Assembly: GCA_900472925.1 (NCBI GenBank)
Contig: UCJU01000007.1
Location: forward strand, 310,001 to 374,000
Length of the DNA stretch: 64,000 nt
Direction: 5' to 3'
From: Hyphomicrobiales bacterium
GTDB lineage: Bacteria; Pseudomonadota; Alphaproteobacteria; Rhizobiales; Rhizobiaceae
A model generated the notes under the pieces. That model did no database searches, was not told the origin of the DNA, and was given only the letters and a program-made list of their open reading frames with translations. Both the position numbers and the translations under genes were made by a program. The number at the start of each line of letters is the position of its first letter. Position 1 is the first letter of the stretch. Shown here one piece after another: positions 28,482 through 36,693 of this stretch.

Positions 28482-28509
28482 ACAGAACCGGAATTCAGGG
28501 AGTTGGGTC

Positions 28510-28604
28510 AAGCGCGGCTCTCCCATAAACGAATTCCAGGCGTCCGCCTTGCGGCCATCCACTACCAGGATTTGTCCCGTTATATCGGACGACATCCTTG
28601 CCTC
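28510..28604 (-). pseudogene. short-chain dehydrogenase, C-terminal scrap
   Basis: The minus strand reads EARMSSDITGQILVVDGRKA then DAWNSFMGEPRL. SSDITGQILVVDGG is the classical end of a short-chain dehydrogenase. A stop directly precedes this piece and no Rossmann or YxxxK motif is found, so only the last 30 or so codons survive. Confidence 0.5.
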
Positions 28605-28647
28605 TTAAGGCATCTATGGCTAGCAATCGGAGCTTACGATCCAACAC

Positions 28648-28785
28648 TTAGAGGTCAAGCGCGTCGTCAAATTTTGTTTCGGCTCTGAAGCGATGCGTTC
28701 CGTCTTGCAGGAGGGGCGTCACCTCGAATAGCTCGAAGGGGTTCCGTGGAGCCGGCGGCGGGCGGATTGGTGCTACGTTTGAAAA
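28648..28785 (-). pseudogene. coding-like fragment, unknown family
   Basis: A 45-codon open stretch ends RFRAETKFDDALDL before a TAA, and contains APRNPFELFEVTPLLQDG. Composition is protein-like and there is no start codon. It is probably the end of a decayed gene, next to the dehydrogenase scrap. Confidence 0.3.
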
Positions 28786-29239
28786 TCATAACAAGCGGCA
28801 GTGTGACGAAAGGAAAATTGTGGAAATGGTACCGCTAGTTAGAATTGGGGAGGGCGGATGCGCCAAGTAGCACATCAATCCGGTACCCACTTCCAGCACC
28901 TCGCCCTGTCTCAACTGTTGGCGAAATGATCCAGGTTCAGTCTATCATGCTCGCGCCGGCGCACTGCGGCCTAGACGGCATTAAGCTAGCGTAAGGCGCA
29001 ATAATTGTGACAGAAAAGAATCGGAAGCGAATAGCCCACTGGCGGACAATTCGAGCCCGGCTATTACTTTGCAGACCCAAGTTCCATAATCGCCCATCCA
29101 TTTTCAGCCTCTCATACTATTTGACCCACCCGCGGTTCGATACCGATCAGCGCAAATGTTAGACTTTTCCGGTCCCAGGTGCCAACCCGAGGGTCGGCCG
29201 TGATCCTACTGGCCTATCAAAACTTGGACGGGTAAACAA
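28786..29239. other. gene-free stretch
   Basis: I see no reading frame with motif support on either strand, and no RNA gene. The composition is less coding-like than the neighbours. It separates the decayed fragments from the XRE-cupin regulator and its operator. Confidence 0.4.
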
Positions 29240-29254
29240 TTCAAGTGTCTTGAT
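29240..29254. promoter_or_regulatory. operator copy TTCAAG-TGT-CTTGAT upstream of XRE-cupin gene
   Basis: This 15-bp near-palindrome matches the two copies before the sugar-binding-protein gene (TTCAAG-N3-CTTGAA) except for the last base. It lies about 115 bp before the regulator start, suggesting that the regulator controls its own gene. Confidence 0.55.
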
Positions 29255-29369
29255 CTCAATGAAACTCGGGTGATAAATGGCGTTTATCAAGGCCATCCAT
29301 CCGTGATGATGGGGCAGCAGAGAGTCGGTTTTGAGCCTACTTATAAAGAATGAAGGCGGTCCAGGATTT

Positions 29370-29969
29370 ATGGCAGAGATTTTCAATGATCCTTCAGAGC
29401 AGACCGTTAATCCAGCGCGTTTGGGGATGCGGTTGCGGTTGGCTCGTCAGACGCGGGGTATGACGTTGAAGGCCCTTGCTGATGGAGCTAACTGCTCTGA
29501 AAGCCTGCTGTCGAAAATCGAAAATGGCAAAGCGTCACCTTCATTGCCCATGCTGCATCGTTTGGTGGGCGCACTCGATACGAATATCGGTTGGATGTTT
29601 GAAGAGTCGGACGGCGAGGAGGGTATCGTTTTCCGTGCTGGCACACGGCCGCTGATTGCGCTTGATCCCTTGCGACGCGGTGAGGGGATTTCGCTAGAAC
29701 GGATCATACCCTATTCAGCCGGTCATCTGCTTCAGTGCAATATCCATCACATCGAGGAGAGTGGCGAAAGTGCTGGTCCAATCCAGCATGCGGGCGAAGA
29801 AGTCGGGTATGTTCTCGTGGGAGCGATCGAGCTGACCGTCGATGAAAAAAGCTATATGCTGACGGCTGGTGATGCCTTTGTCTTCAATTCAGAACTGCCC
29901 CACCATTATCGCAATACGGGGAAGGAACGGGCTAGCATTTTCTGGGTAAACACGCCGGCCACATTCTAA
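29370..29969 (+). CDS. XRE-family regulator with C-terminal cupin
   Basis: The product has 199 residues. The HTH lies at about residues 18-72 (LGMRLRLARQTRGMTLKALA, DGANCSESLLSKIENGKASP), and a cupin_2 domain at about 120-190 (HAGEEVGYVLVGAIELTVDE, GDAFVFNSELPHHYRNTG). This is the SutR/PuuR-like architecture, in which the cupin senses a small molecule. The start at 29370 (MAEIFNDPSEQ) is used; the frame opens at 29331. It precedes the sugar-ABC operon on the same strand by about 125 bp. Matching palindromes lie before both transcription units. Confidence 0.88.
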   Translation: MAEIFNDPSEQTVNPARLGMRLRLARQTRGMTLKALADGANCSESLLSKIENGKASPSLPMLHRLVGALDTNIGWMFEESDGEEGIVFRAGTRPLIALDPLRRGEGISLERIIPYSAGHLLQCNIHHIEESGESAGPIQHAGEEVGYVLVGAIELTVDEKSYMLTAGDAFVFNSELPHHYRNTGKERASIFWVNTPATF

Positions 29970-29992
29970 AAACCTGTTTCTGAGAAACTCTT

Positions 29993-30027
29993 TTCAAGAG
30001 ACTTGACAAAAATTCAAGTCTCTTGAA
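29993..30027. promoter_or_regulatory. double operator TTCAAG-N3-CTTGAA overlapping a promoter
   Basis: TTCAAGAGACTTGAC (29993-30007) and TTCAAGTCTCTTGAA (30013-30027) are palindromes whose centres are exactly 20 bp apart. Together they form a perfect 14-bp inverted repeat around CAAAAAT. A TTGACA hexamer at 30003-30008 is embedded in it, with AATCAT 17 bp downstream as a possible -10. It lies about 70 bp before the binding-protein gene. This is the expected site for the XRE-cupin regulator, probably as a repressor since it covers the -35. Confidence 0.65.
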
Positions 30028-30095
30028 TCATGTCCTTGTGCTCAAGCGCGAGATTGTCCGGTTACGGGCCGTTTTGAAAAACAAGGGGAACCCGA

Positions 30096-31037
30096 ATGCA
30101 CCTTTCCAGATTTTTAATTCACAGCACCGCAGCAGCCGTCATCACTCTCGCCTTCGGCGTCGCATCCGCTAGCGCAGACACTTTTGCTCTAGTTACAATA
30201 AACCAGCAGGCTTTGTTCTTTAATCAGATCAATGACGGTGCGCAGAAGGCCGCAGATACTGCCGGCGCGAAACTGGTGATCTTCAACGCCAACAACGTGC
30301 CTTCCGCACAGAACGATGCAATCGAAAACTACATTACCCAGAAGGTTGATGGAATCATTCTCGTCGCCATTGATGTCAATGGTGTGAAGCCGGCGATCAC
30401 AGCCGCCAAGGCAGCGGGTATCCCGGTCGTCGCTATCGATGCGCAAATCCCCGGTGGAGACAATGTTGCCTTCATCGGTGTCGATAACGCTAAAGCGGGC
30501 GAGGACATTGGCAAGTTCTTTTCCGATTATGTTAAGTCCGACATGGGCGGCACCGCCAAAACCGGCATCGTCGGTGCACTCAATTCCTTCATCCAGAACC
30601 AGCGTCTCGATGGCTTCAAGAAGGCTGTGACGGACGGCGGCCAGAAGGTGTCCTTCCTTGATACGGTCGATGGTCAGAACCAGCAGGACATTGCACTGGG
30701 TGCCGCCGAAAACCTGATGACCGCCAATCCTGACATGACGACGATCTACGCCACAGGTGAGCCCCAGTTGATCGGCGCCGTCTCGGCCGTCGAAAGCCAG
30801 GGACGTCAGAAAGACGTTAAGATATTTGGCTGGGACCTGACCGCGCAGGCTGTCAAAGGCATCGAAGAAGGCTGGGTCACAGCCGTCGTTCAGCAGGATC
30901 CGGCCGGTGAGGGCAAGGCTGCCGTCGAAGCGCTCACCAAGTTGAAAAAGGGTGAAGCAATCGAGCCCATCATCAACGTTCCGGTAACGATCGTCACCAA
31001 GGCTAACGTTGCCAAGTTCAAAGACATGTTCAAGTAA
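30096..31037 (+). CDS. sugar ABC transporter substrate-binding protein (RbsB/FrcB-like)
   Basis: This is a periplasmic binding protein of 313 residues of the ribose/galactose (peripla_BP_4) type. A Sec signal peptide (about 1-28, ending ASASA) precedes FALVTINQQALFFNQINDG. The two lobes are marked by VDGIILVAIDVNGVKPAI, VVAIDAQIPGGDNVAFIGVD and TIYATGEPQLIGAVSAVESQ. It is the first gene of an operon running to 37961. The specificity is unknown: pentoses, hexoses, polyols, nucleosides or autoinducers are all bound by this family. Confidence 0.92.
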   Translation: MHLSRFLIHSTAAAVITLAFGVASASADTFALVTINQQALFFNQINDGAQKAADTAGAKLVIFNANNVPSAQNDAIENYITQKVDGIILVAIDVNGVKPAITAAKAAGIPVVAIDAQIPGGDNVAFIGVDNAKAGEDIGKFFSDYVKSDMGGTAKTGIVGALNSFIQNQRLDGFKKAVTDGGQKVSFLDTVDGQNQQDIALGAAENLMTANPDMTTIYATGEPQLIGAVSAVESQGRQKDVKIFGWDLTAQAVKGIEEGWVTAVVQQDPAGEGKAAVEALTKLKKGEAIEPIINVPVTIVTKANVAKFKDMFK

Positions 31038-31083
31038 GCGCGCGTCTTTCGGCCAAAGCCCACCCCATCTGGCTATTGGGCAT

Positions 31084-31107
31084 CGTCTTCCCGCTCGCGG
31101 GGAGACG
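31084..31107 (+). other. intercistronic stem-loop after the binding-protein gene
   Basis: CGTCTTCCCGC followed by TC and GCGGGGAGACG forms an 11-pair stem with one G-U pair; the innermost pairs must open to make the loop. It lies between the binding-protein stop and the ATPase start, and no T run follows. Such hairpins commonly protect the abundant binding-protein message and attenuate transcription of the downstream transporter genes. Confidence 0.55.
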
Positions 31108-31223
31108 GAATTTGCGGCACTTCCCGTCATTAACTTTCTGCATTTGCGGGTTTTTAGGGCGAGGGTAGTGGAGCTGCAAAAGATGCAATGTTTCTTGAAG
31201 TCACCATGAACAGGAACGCCACC

Positions 31224-32021
31224 ATGACCGACGGCGAAACATACCGTGTCCGGATGACCGGTATTTCGAAACGTTACAATCCGATCCAGACGCTGGACAA
31301 CGTCTCGCTAACCCTCAAGCCAGGCGAAGTTTTGGGCCTGGTGGGTGACAATGGAGCCGGAAAATCGACGCTGAGCAAAGTACTATCAGGTGCCGTCATT
31401 CCCGATAGCGGCACCATCGAGATCGACGGTAAAGTCGTTTCCTTTTCCTCGCCGGCTGATGCGCGCACCTCCCATGTGGAGATGGTCTATCAGGACCTTT
31501 CGCTCTGTGACACGGTGGATGTCGCGGGCAATCTATTTCTCGGTCGCGAACCCCGTCGTCATGTTTTAGGCATGTCTTTTCTTGATAAGAAGAAAATGCA
31601 CGGTTTGACGCGCGAGATGCTCGACCGGCTAGGCATCGTTATTGCCGATACACGGCTCAAGGTCGAAAACCTCTCTGGTGGTCAGCGCCAGTCGATCGCC
31701 ATCGGCCGCGCAGCATCGTTCGAGCCCAAGGTTCTCATCATGGACGAACCGACGGCGGCTCTTGCAGTAGCCGAAGTCGAGGCCGTGCTCGAACTGATCC
31801 GCACGGTCAGTGCGCGCGGTGTTAGCGTCATTCTCATTACCCATCGTCTACAGGATCTGTTCCTCGTCTGCGATCGCATTCAAGTCATGTATGAAGGGTG
31901 CAATGTCGCCGAGCGGCTGATTGGCGACACCAGTATCGAGGAGGTCGTCAATCTGATCGTCGGGCGCAAATTCTCTGCCCGCTCCGCCCGACATGGTAAA
32001 GACAACGGAGTTTCAGCATGA
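31224..32021 (+). CDS. sugar ABC transporter ATP-binding protein, single domain (FrcA-like)
   Basis: The product has 265 residues with a single nucleotide-binding domain, unlike RbsA/MglA which have two. Motifs: Walker A GDNGAGKST, Q-loop VYQDLSLCDT, signature LSGGQRQSIAIGRA, Walker B VLIMDEPTAAL and H-loop ITHRL. The start at 31224 is chosen for the upstream AGGA and the family N-terminus; 31188 and 31206 are possible. The stop overlaps the permease start by four bases. A homodimer would drive the permease. Confidence 0.9.
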   Translation: MTDGETYRVRMTGISKRYNPIQTLDNVSLTLKPGEVLGLVGDNGAGKSTLSKVLSGAVIPDSGTIEIDGKVVSFSSPADARTSHVEMVYQDLSLCDTVDVAGNLFLGREPRRHVLGMSFLDKKKMHGLTREMLDRLGIVIADTRLKVENLSGGQRQSIAIGRAASFEPKVLIMDEPTAALAVAEVEAVLELIRTVSARGVSVILITHRLQDLFLVCDRIQVMYEGCNVAERLIGDTSIEEVVNLIVGRKFSARSARHGKDNGVSA

Positions 32022-33043
32022 GCACGTCGTCCTCTCAAGCCGGGCATGCCGGCTCGCACGTTTCTCCATCGCGACTGCGCAAGGCGACACTCTGGGAAAA
32101 ATTGCTGGCCAATGGCTGTGTCGTCTCCATCGCTCTTTTCTTTATCGTCGTCTGCGTCGTCTTTTCGTTCATCACCGATGCCTTCCTCACGGCACCGAAC
32201 CTGCTAAATATCATCCGCCAGTCGGCACCGCTTCTGATCGTTGCCGCCGCCATGACCTTCGTCATAACCACAGGTGGCATCGATTTGTCGGTCGGCTCTG
32301 TACTAGCACTCATTGCCACATTGTCGGCAACGGCTCTCCAGGCAGGTCTTGCCTGGCCCCTGGTCATCCTAGTGATGCTTTTGTTAGGTGCGATCATCGG
32401 CGCGATCCATGGCTTTTTCATAGCCTATGAGCGTATCCCCGCCTTCATCGTCACGCTGGCTGGCCTCTCCGTCATTCGTGGGCTGGCGCTATTGATCACT
32501 GGCGGGTACTCGATCCCCGTCGATCCGGCCAGTTTCTTCACCGTCATTGGCCGCTCCTGGTTTCTGGGCGTTCCGGTGCCAGCGTGGATTGCGCTCTCTA
32601 TATTGCTGATCGCCCATGTCACCTTCAATGAGACGCCCTTCGGACGCTACATCACTGGCATCGGCGCCAATGCCGAAGCCGTGCGTCGTGCTGGCATCGA
32701 TACGCGCTTTACGACGATGTTCGTTTATATCCTCTCCAGCACGGCCGCAGCACTCGCCGGTATCATCGTCACTGCACGTCTCGGCTCTGGGTCTTCCAAT
32801 GCGGGCCAGGGCTTCGAACTCGAGGTCATCGCCGCTGTCGTTCTCGGGGGAACCAGTCTGTTTGGCGGGCGCGGCACACTTGTCGGGACAGTGCTCGGTG
32901 CGCTGACCGTCGCAGTCATCGCCAATGGCCTGATCCTCGCGCACATGTCGCCTTTCCTCACACCGATCGTTACCGGCACCATTATCCTGATCGCCGTATG
33001 GCTCAATTTCCGCCTCTTCCGTGGCGCAATCAGGGGTAAATAG
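32018..33043 (+). CDS. sugar ABC transporter permease (RbsC/FrcC-like)
   Basis: This is an inner-membrane permease of 341 residues with about 8-10 membrane segments. Family blocks include APLLIVAAAMTFVITTGGID followed by LSVGSVLAL, and GANAEAVRRAGIDT in the cytoplasmic coupling loop, and the GTSLFGGRGTLVGTVLGA block. The N-terminal 35 residues are cytoplasmic and polar. It overlaps the ATPase gene (ATGA) and is followed after two bases by the PHP-like gene. Confidence 0.92.
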   Translation: MSTSSSQAGHAGSHVSPSRLRKATLWEKLLANGCVVSIALFFIVVCVVFSFITDAFLTAPNLLNIIRQSAPLLIVAAAMTFVITTGGIDLSVGSVLALIATLSATALQAGLAWPLVILVMLLLGAIIGAIHGFFIAYERIPAFIVTLAGLSVIRGLALLITGGYSIPVDPASFFTVIGRSWFLGVPVPAWIALSILLIAHVTFNETPFGRYITGIGANAEAVRRAGIDTRFTTMFVYILSSTAAALAGIIVTARLGSGSSNAGQGFELEVIAAVVLGGTSLFGGRGTLVGTVLGALTVAVIANGLILAHMSPFLTPIVTGTIILIAVWLNFRLFRGAIRGK

Positions 33044-33045
33044 AC

Positions 33046-34134
33046 ATGGATCACCTGTTCGATACGACGCCCAGAGGGCGAGCGGAAATCGGCGTTAAAT
33101 CCGGGACGGTGATGACGGTTCTGGGACCCCTGCAAGTGGCTGACATGGGCATCACCCTTATGCACGAGCATATTTTGCTGGATGGTGCCAAATCCTGGCG
33201 CTGCCCTTGCCATCCCGAGGCGCAGGCTATCGGCGAGCAGAAGGTTAGCATGGAGATCATCGGCGAGCTGCGGATGAACCCTTATATGAATCGCGATAAC
33301 GTCTCGCTTGATGACAGTGATCTGGCGTTATCGGAACTGACGCGGTTTCAGGCATTGGGCGGGCATACGGTTGTCGATACGACCAATATCGGCATTGGCC
33401 GCGAACCGGCAAAGCTTTCCCGAATTGCGAAGATGTCAGGTCTGAAGATCGTCATGGGGACTGGCTTCTATCTTGAATTCAGTCATCCCGAGTGGCTGAA
33501 ATCTATGGATGTCGATGAAGTCACCGAGTTTATCGTCAACGACATCGGCGGGGGTGAAACGCAGCCAGGGGTCATGGCCGGTATCATTGGAGAAATCGGC
33601 GTCAGCAAGGATTTTACCGCCGAAGAACGCAAGTCACTACGTGGCGCTGCGCGGGCATCGAAGATTACGGGCGTACCGCTTTCCATCCACCTTCCCGGCT
33701 GGGAACGACTGGCTCACGAGGTTCTGGATGTCGTGGAGGAGGAGGGTGCCGATCTGCGTCATACCATCCTTTGCCACATGAACCCCAGCCATGACGATCT
33801 GCCTTACCAGAAGTCGCTGGCCGAGCGCGGTGCTTTCCTGGAATACGATATGATCGGCATGGACTTTTATTATGCTGATCAGGATGCTCAGTCCCCATCC
33901 GACGAGCAGAACGCCCGCGCTATCCGCTCGCTAATCGACATGGGTTACGGCGACCGTGTGCTGTTGTCGCAGGACGTGTTCATGAAAATCATGCTGACCC
34001 GTTACGGCGGCTTTGGTTACGGCTTCATTCTAAAGCATTTCCTGCCGCGTCTGAAGCGCCACGGTGTCGAACAAGCCGCGATAGACCGGATGCTGATCGA
34101 CAATCCGAAATCCGTTTTTTCTAGTGTGATCTGA
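33046..34134 (+). CDS. phosphotriesterase-homology (PHP-like) metal hydrolase
   Basis: This is an amidohydrolase-superfamily TIM barrel of 362 residues, close in pattern to E. coli PHP and to phosphotriesterase-like lactonases. Metal ligands: HEH in GITLMHEHILL, Glu in GIIGEIGVS (where true phosphotriesterases have a carboxylated Lys), His in PLSIHLPGW, His in ILCHMNP and Asp in LLSQDVF. The Glu-for-Lys change is typical of the PHP branch, whose natural substrate is unclear; lactones or phosphate/carboxylate esters are candidates. It follows the permease by two bases, so it should act on the imported compound or a product of it. Confidence 0.88.
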   Translation: MDHLFDTTPRGRAEIGVKSGTVMTVLGPLQVADMGITLMHEHILLDGAKSWRCPCHPEAQAIGEQKVSMEIIGELRMNPYMNRDNVSLDDSDLALSELTRFQALGGHTVVDTTNIGIGREPAKLSRIAKMSGLKIVMGTGFYLEFSHPEWLKSMDVDEVTEFIVNDIGGGETQPGVMAGIIGEIGVSKDFTAEERKSLRGAARASKITGVPLSIHLPGWERLAHEVLDVVEEEGADLRHTILCHMNPSHDDLPYQKSLAERGAFLEYDMIGMDFYYADQDAQSPSDEQNARAIRSLIDMGYGDRVLLSQDVFMKIMLTRYGGFGYGFILKHFLPRLKRHGVEQAAIDRMLIDNPKSVFSSVI

Positions 34135-34165
34135 AACGCTGATCGACATATCCAAGGAGTTTTTC

Positions 34166-34936
34166 ATGTCCAAGTCCAAAGTTCTTCTCGCAGGCGAATC
34201 CTGGGTGTCTACGGCCACCCATATCAAAGGCTTCGACCAGTTTCCGACCGTTACTTATCACACCGGCGCAGACGAGTTGCTGGCAGCGCTCAAGGACAGC
34301 TCTTTCGACGTCCAATTTATGCCAGCGCACGAAGCGCAGCGCGACTTCCCGCAATCGCTGGAAGCCTTGTCGGCTTATGATGCGATCATCCTGTCGGATA
34401 TCGGGGCCAACACGCTGCTCTTGCATCCCGACACCTGGATCCACTCTAAAACCACACCGAACCGTCTACGCTTGCTGCGCGAATATGTGGAGAATGGTGG
34501 CGCGCTCCTCATGTTCGGCGGCTACTACAGTTTCCAGGGCATTAATGGCGGCGCGCGCTACCGCAAGACGCCGGTCGAAGACGTGCTGCCGGTCTCTTGC
34601 CTTGCTTATGACGACCGTGTCGAAGTGCCCGAAGGTTTTGCGCCCGTCGTCATCGGCGATGCAAGCCACCCGATTCTGAAAGGTCTTGGGACGGACTGGC
34701 CTATCCTGCTCGGTTACAACGAAGTCACGGTGAAGGACGGCGCCGAGGTTCTGGCGACGGTCTCAACGGACTATGGTTCCCAGCCGCTGCTGGTAACGGG
34801 CACCTATGGCAAGGGTCGCACGGTCGCCTGGACCTCAGATGTCGGTCCACACTGGCTGCCATCGAGCTTCATCGCCTGGCCAGGTTACAAGACCTTGTTC
34901 GAACAGATGCTTGCCTGGGCCACTGTGAAGGCCTGA
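34166..34936 (+). CDS. glutamine-amidotransferase-like protein (GATase1_like/ThuA-type fold)
   Basis: The product has 256 residues with a flavodoxin-like class I GATase fold: KVLLAGESWVSTATHIKGFD at the N-terminus, SAYDAIILSDIGANTLLLHP, and LREYVENGGALLMFGGYYSF. A GKGRTVAWTSDVGPHWLPSS block lies near the end. The usual nucleophilic Cys of active GATases is not at the elbow (MFGGYYS), so it is unlikely to release ammonia from glutamine. Similar proteins occur in sugar-catabolic operons without a defined reaction. It sits 31 bp after the PHP-like gene and 3 bp before the kinase gene. Confidence 0.75.
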   Translation: MSKSKVLLAGESWVSTATHIKGFDQFPTVTYHTGADELLAALKDSSFDVQFMPAHEAQRDFPQSLEALSAYDAIILSDIGANTLLLHPDTWIHSKTTPNRLRLLREYVENGGALLMFGGYYSFQGINGGARYRKTPVEDVLPVSCLAYDDRVEVPEGFAPVVIGDASHPILKGLGTDWPILLGYNEVTVKDGAEVLATVSTDYGSQPLLVTGTYGKGRTVAWTSDVGPHWLPSSFIAWPGYKTLFEQMLAWATVKA

Positions 34937-34939
34937 ACC

Positions 34940-35854
34940 ATGCGCGTCCATGTCGTCGGCAATGTCTGCATCGACACCACATTCCGTCTCGACCGTTTGC
35001 CGGAAGCGGGCGAAACGCGCAATGCGGCGAGCCATACGGATGGTCTCGGCGGCAAGGGTGCCAATCAGGCTGTCGCCGCTGCACGTACCGGAGCGCCGGT
35101 CACACTCTGGGCCGCTATCGGTAGGGATGCGAATGGCGGCCGGATTCGAAATGGACTGGCTGGCGAGATCGACAGTGCCTGTTTAACCGAGTTCGATCTG
35201 CCGACGGACCGCTCGACGGTGGCTGTTGACGCGAGGGGCGAAAACATCATCCTCAGTGGCGTCTCTTGCGCGCTGGCATTCAACCCGCTGGCGCAAACTG
35301 ACTTTGTAGACACTGTCGAACCGGGTGACGTGCTGGTGGTGCAGGGCAACCTTACCTTTGCGATAACCGATGCCTGCCTGCTCGCTATGCGGAAAAAAGG
35401 CCTTACAACAATTTTCAATGCGAGTCCGTTGGCACCGGAAGGGCAGCCCCGTTTCGAGGCTGTGGACTTCGTCATTGTCAATGAAGGTGAGGCGCAGTCA
35501 ATCTCCGGCTCTCGGCAGCCAGAAGACGCGGTTGCCGTGATCAGGGGCCTTGGCGCAGGCTGCGTCATCGTCACGCTGGGACCGCGCGGCTGTCTTCTTC
35601 TCGGCAGCGGCAGCGTGGAACCCAGTTACATCGCGGTGCCGAACGTTGCCGTTGTGGATACCAGTGGGGCCGGTGATGTTTTGTGCGGCGTCTTTGCGGG
35701 ATGCCTTGCTCGAGGGATGAGGCAAGAGGCTGCTCTCCGCATCGCCGTGGCGGCGTCGGCGCTGGCGGTAACGAGGGTTGGCACACTTGCGTCTTGTCCC
35801 TCAGGCGATGAAATATCAGGTCTCATCAAACAATTGGAAACGGAAAACGCATGA
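34940..35854 (+). CDS. PfkB-family carbohydrate kinase (ribokinase-like)
   Basis: The product has 304 residues. The N-terminal PfkB signature (GLGGKGANQAVAAARTGAPV) binds the sugar. The C-terminal signature (DTSGAGDVLCGVFAGCLARG) holds the catalytic Asp and anion hole. A ribokinase-like GDVLVVQGNLTF block lies between. It phosphorylates a sugar, nucleoside or related alcohol with ATP in the cytoplasm. The coupling to a sugar importer upstream suggests that the imported sugar moiety is trapped by phosphorylation. It overlaps the next gene by four bases. Confidence 0.9.
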   Translation: MRVHVVGNVCIDTTFRLDRLPEAGETRNAASHTDGLGGKGANQAVAAARTGAPVTLWAAIGRDANGGRIRNGLAGEIDSACLTEFDLPTDRSTVAVDARGENIILSGVSCALAFNPLAQTDFVDTVEPGDVLVVQGNLTFAITDACLLAMRKKGLTTIFNASPLAPEGQPRFEAVDFVIVNEGEAQSISGSRQPEDAVAVIRGLGAGCVIVTLGPRGCLLLGSGSVEPSYIAVPNVAVVDTSGAGDVLCGVFAGCLARGMRQEAALRIAVAASALAVTRVGTLASCPSGDEISGLIKQLETENA

Positions 35855-36693
35855 CAGAGTCCTCAATTCCGGTTGGACCCGGCAACGGTGATGCGATCAC
35901 GTCTCTCTTCGGACGCAGCAAGGCCGTCATTGGGGTCGTGCATCTGGCTCCCTTGCCGGGGGCGCCGCGCTACAGAGGGGACGCGGTCGAGGATGTCTAT
36001 CAACAGGGGCTGGACGATGCCCGTGCCTATCTTGAAGGTGGGTGCGATGGCGTGATCATCGAGAACCATGGTGATATTCCATTTTCCAAGCCGGACGATA
36101 TCGGTCCTGAAACTGCCGCCTATATGTCCGTCATCTCCGATCGCATTCGCCGCGAGCTCGGTCGGCCGATCGGCATCAACGTACTGGCCAATGCGGCCAT
36201 TCCCGCACTTGCTATTGCGAGTGCCGCCGGTGCCGGTTTCGTGCGTGTCAACCAGTGGGCCAATGCCTATGTCGCCAATGAAGGCTTCATCGAGGGCGAA
36301 GCTGCTCGCGCGATGCGCTACCGTGCGACGCTTCGCGCCAATGGGATCAGAATATTCGCTGATGCCCATGTAAAGCACGGTGCACACGCGATCGTCGCCG
36401 ACCGTCCGGTCGAAGAACAGGTCAAGGATCTCGTCTTCTTCGACGCCGACGCGATTATCGCGACCGGCCAGCGTACGGGACACGCGGCAGATCTCAGCTA
36501 TATCCGCATGATCAAGGAGGCAGCCGGATTGCCGACGCTGGTCGGCAGTGGCGTCACGCCGGACAACGCCCGTGATATTCTCAACATCGTTGATGGTGTC
36601 ATCGTTGCAAGTTCATTGAAGTATGAGGGTGTGTGGTGGAACAAGGTTGAAAAGGCGCGGGTGACTGCCTTTATTGCTGGTCTGCGACCATGA
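35851..36693 (+). CDS. BtpA/SgcQ-family TIM-barrel protein
   Basis: The product has 280 residues. VIGVVHLAPLPGAPRYRG and the GCDGVIIENHGDIPF block define the BtpA/SgcQ family, followed by VNVLAN-like GINVLANAAIPALAIASAAG, FVRVNQWANAYVANEGFIEG, FADAHVKHG and LVGSGVTPDNARDIL, which resembles a phosphate-binding end of a TIM barrel. Cyanobacterial BtpA affects photosystem I; E. coli SgcQ sits in a sugar operon, and the enzymatic role is undefined. The context argues for a sugar-phosphate aldolase, lyase or isomerase, which is inference. Confidence 0.85.
   Translation: MTESSIPVGPGNGDAITSLFGRSKAVIGVVHLAPLPGAPRYRGDAVEDVYQQGLDDARAYLEGGCDGVIIENHGDIPFSKPDDIGPETAAYMSVISDRIRRELGRPIGINVLANAAIPALAIASAAGAGFVRVNQWANAYVANEGFIEGEAARAMRYRATLRANGIRIFADAHVKHGAHAIVADRPVEEQVKDLVFFDADAIIATGQRTGHAADLSYIRMIKEAAGLPTLVGSGVTPDNARDILNIVDGVIVASSLKYEGVWWNKVEKARVTAFIAGLRP

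Noticed and set aside
30189-31130. 313-codon minus-strand frame opposite the sugar-binding-protein gene
   Set aside because: The plus strand has a clear signal peptide and binding-protein motifs; the reverse frame is a by-product of codon bias.
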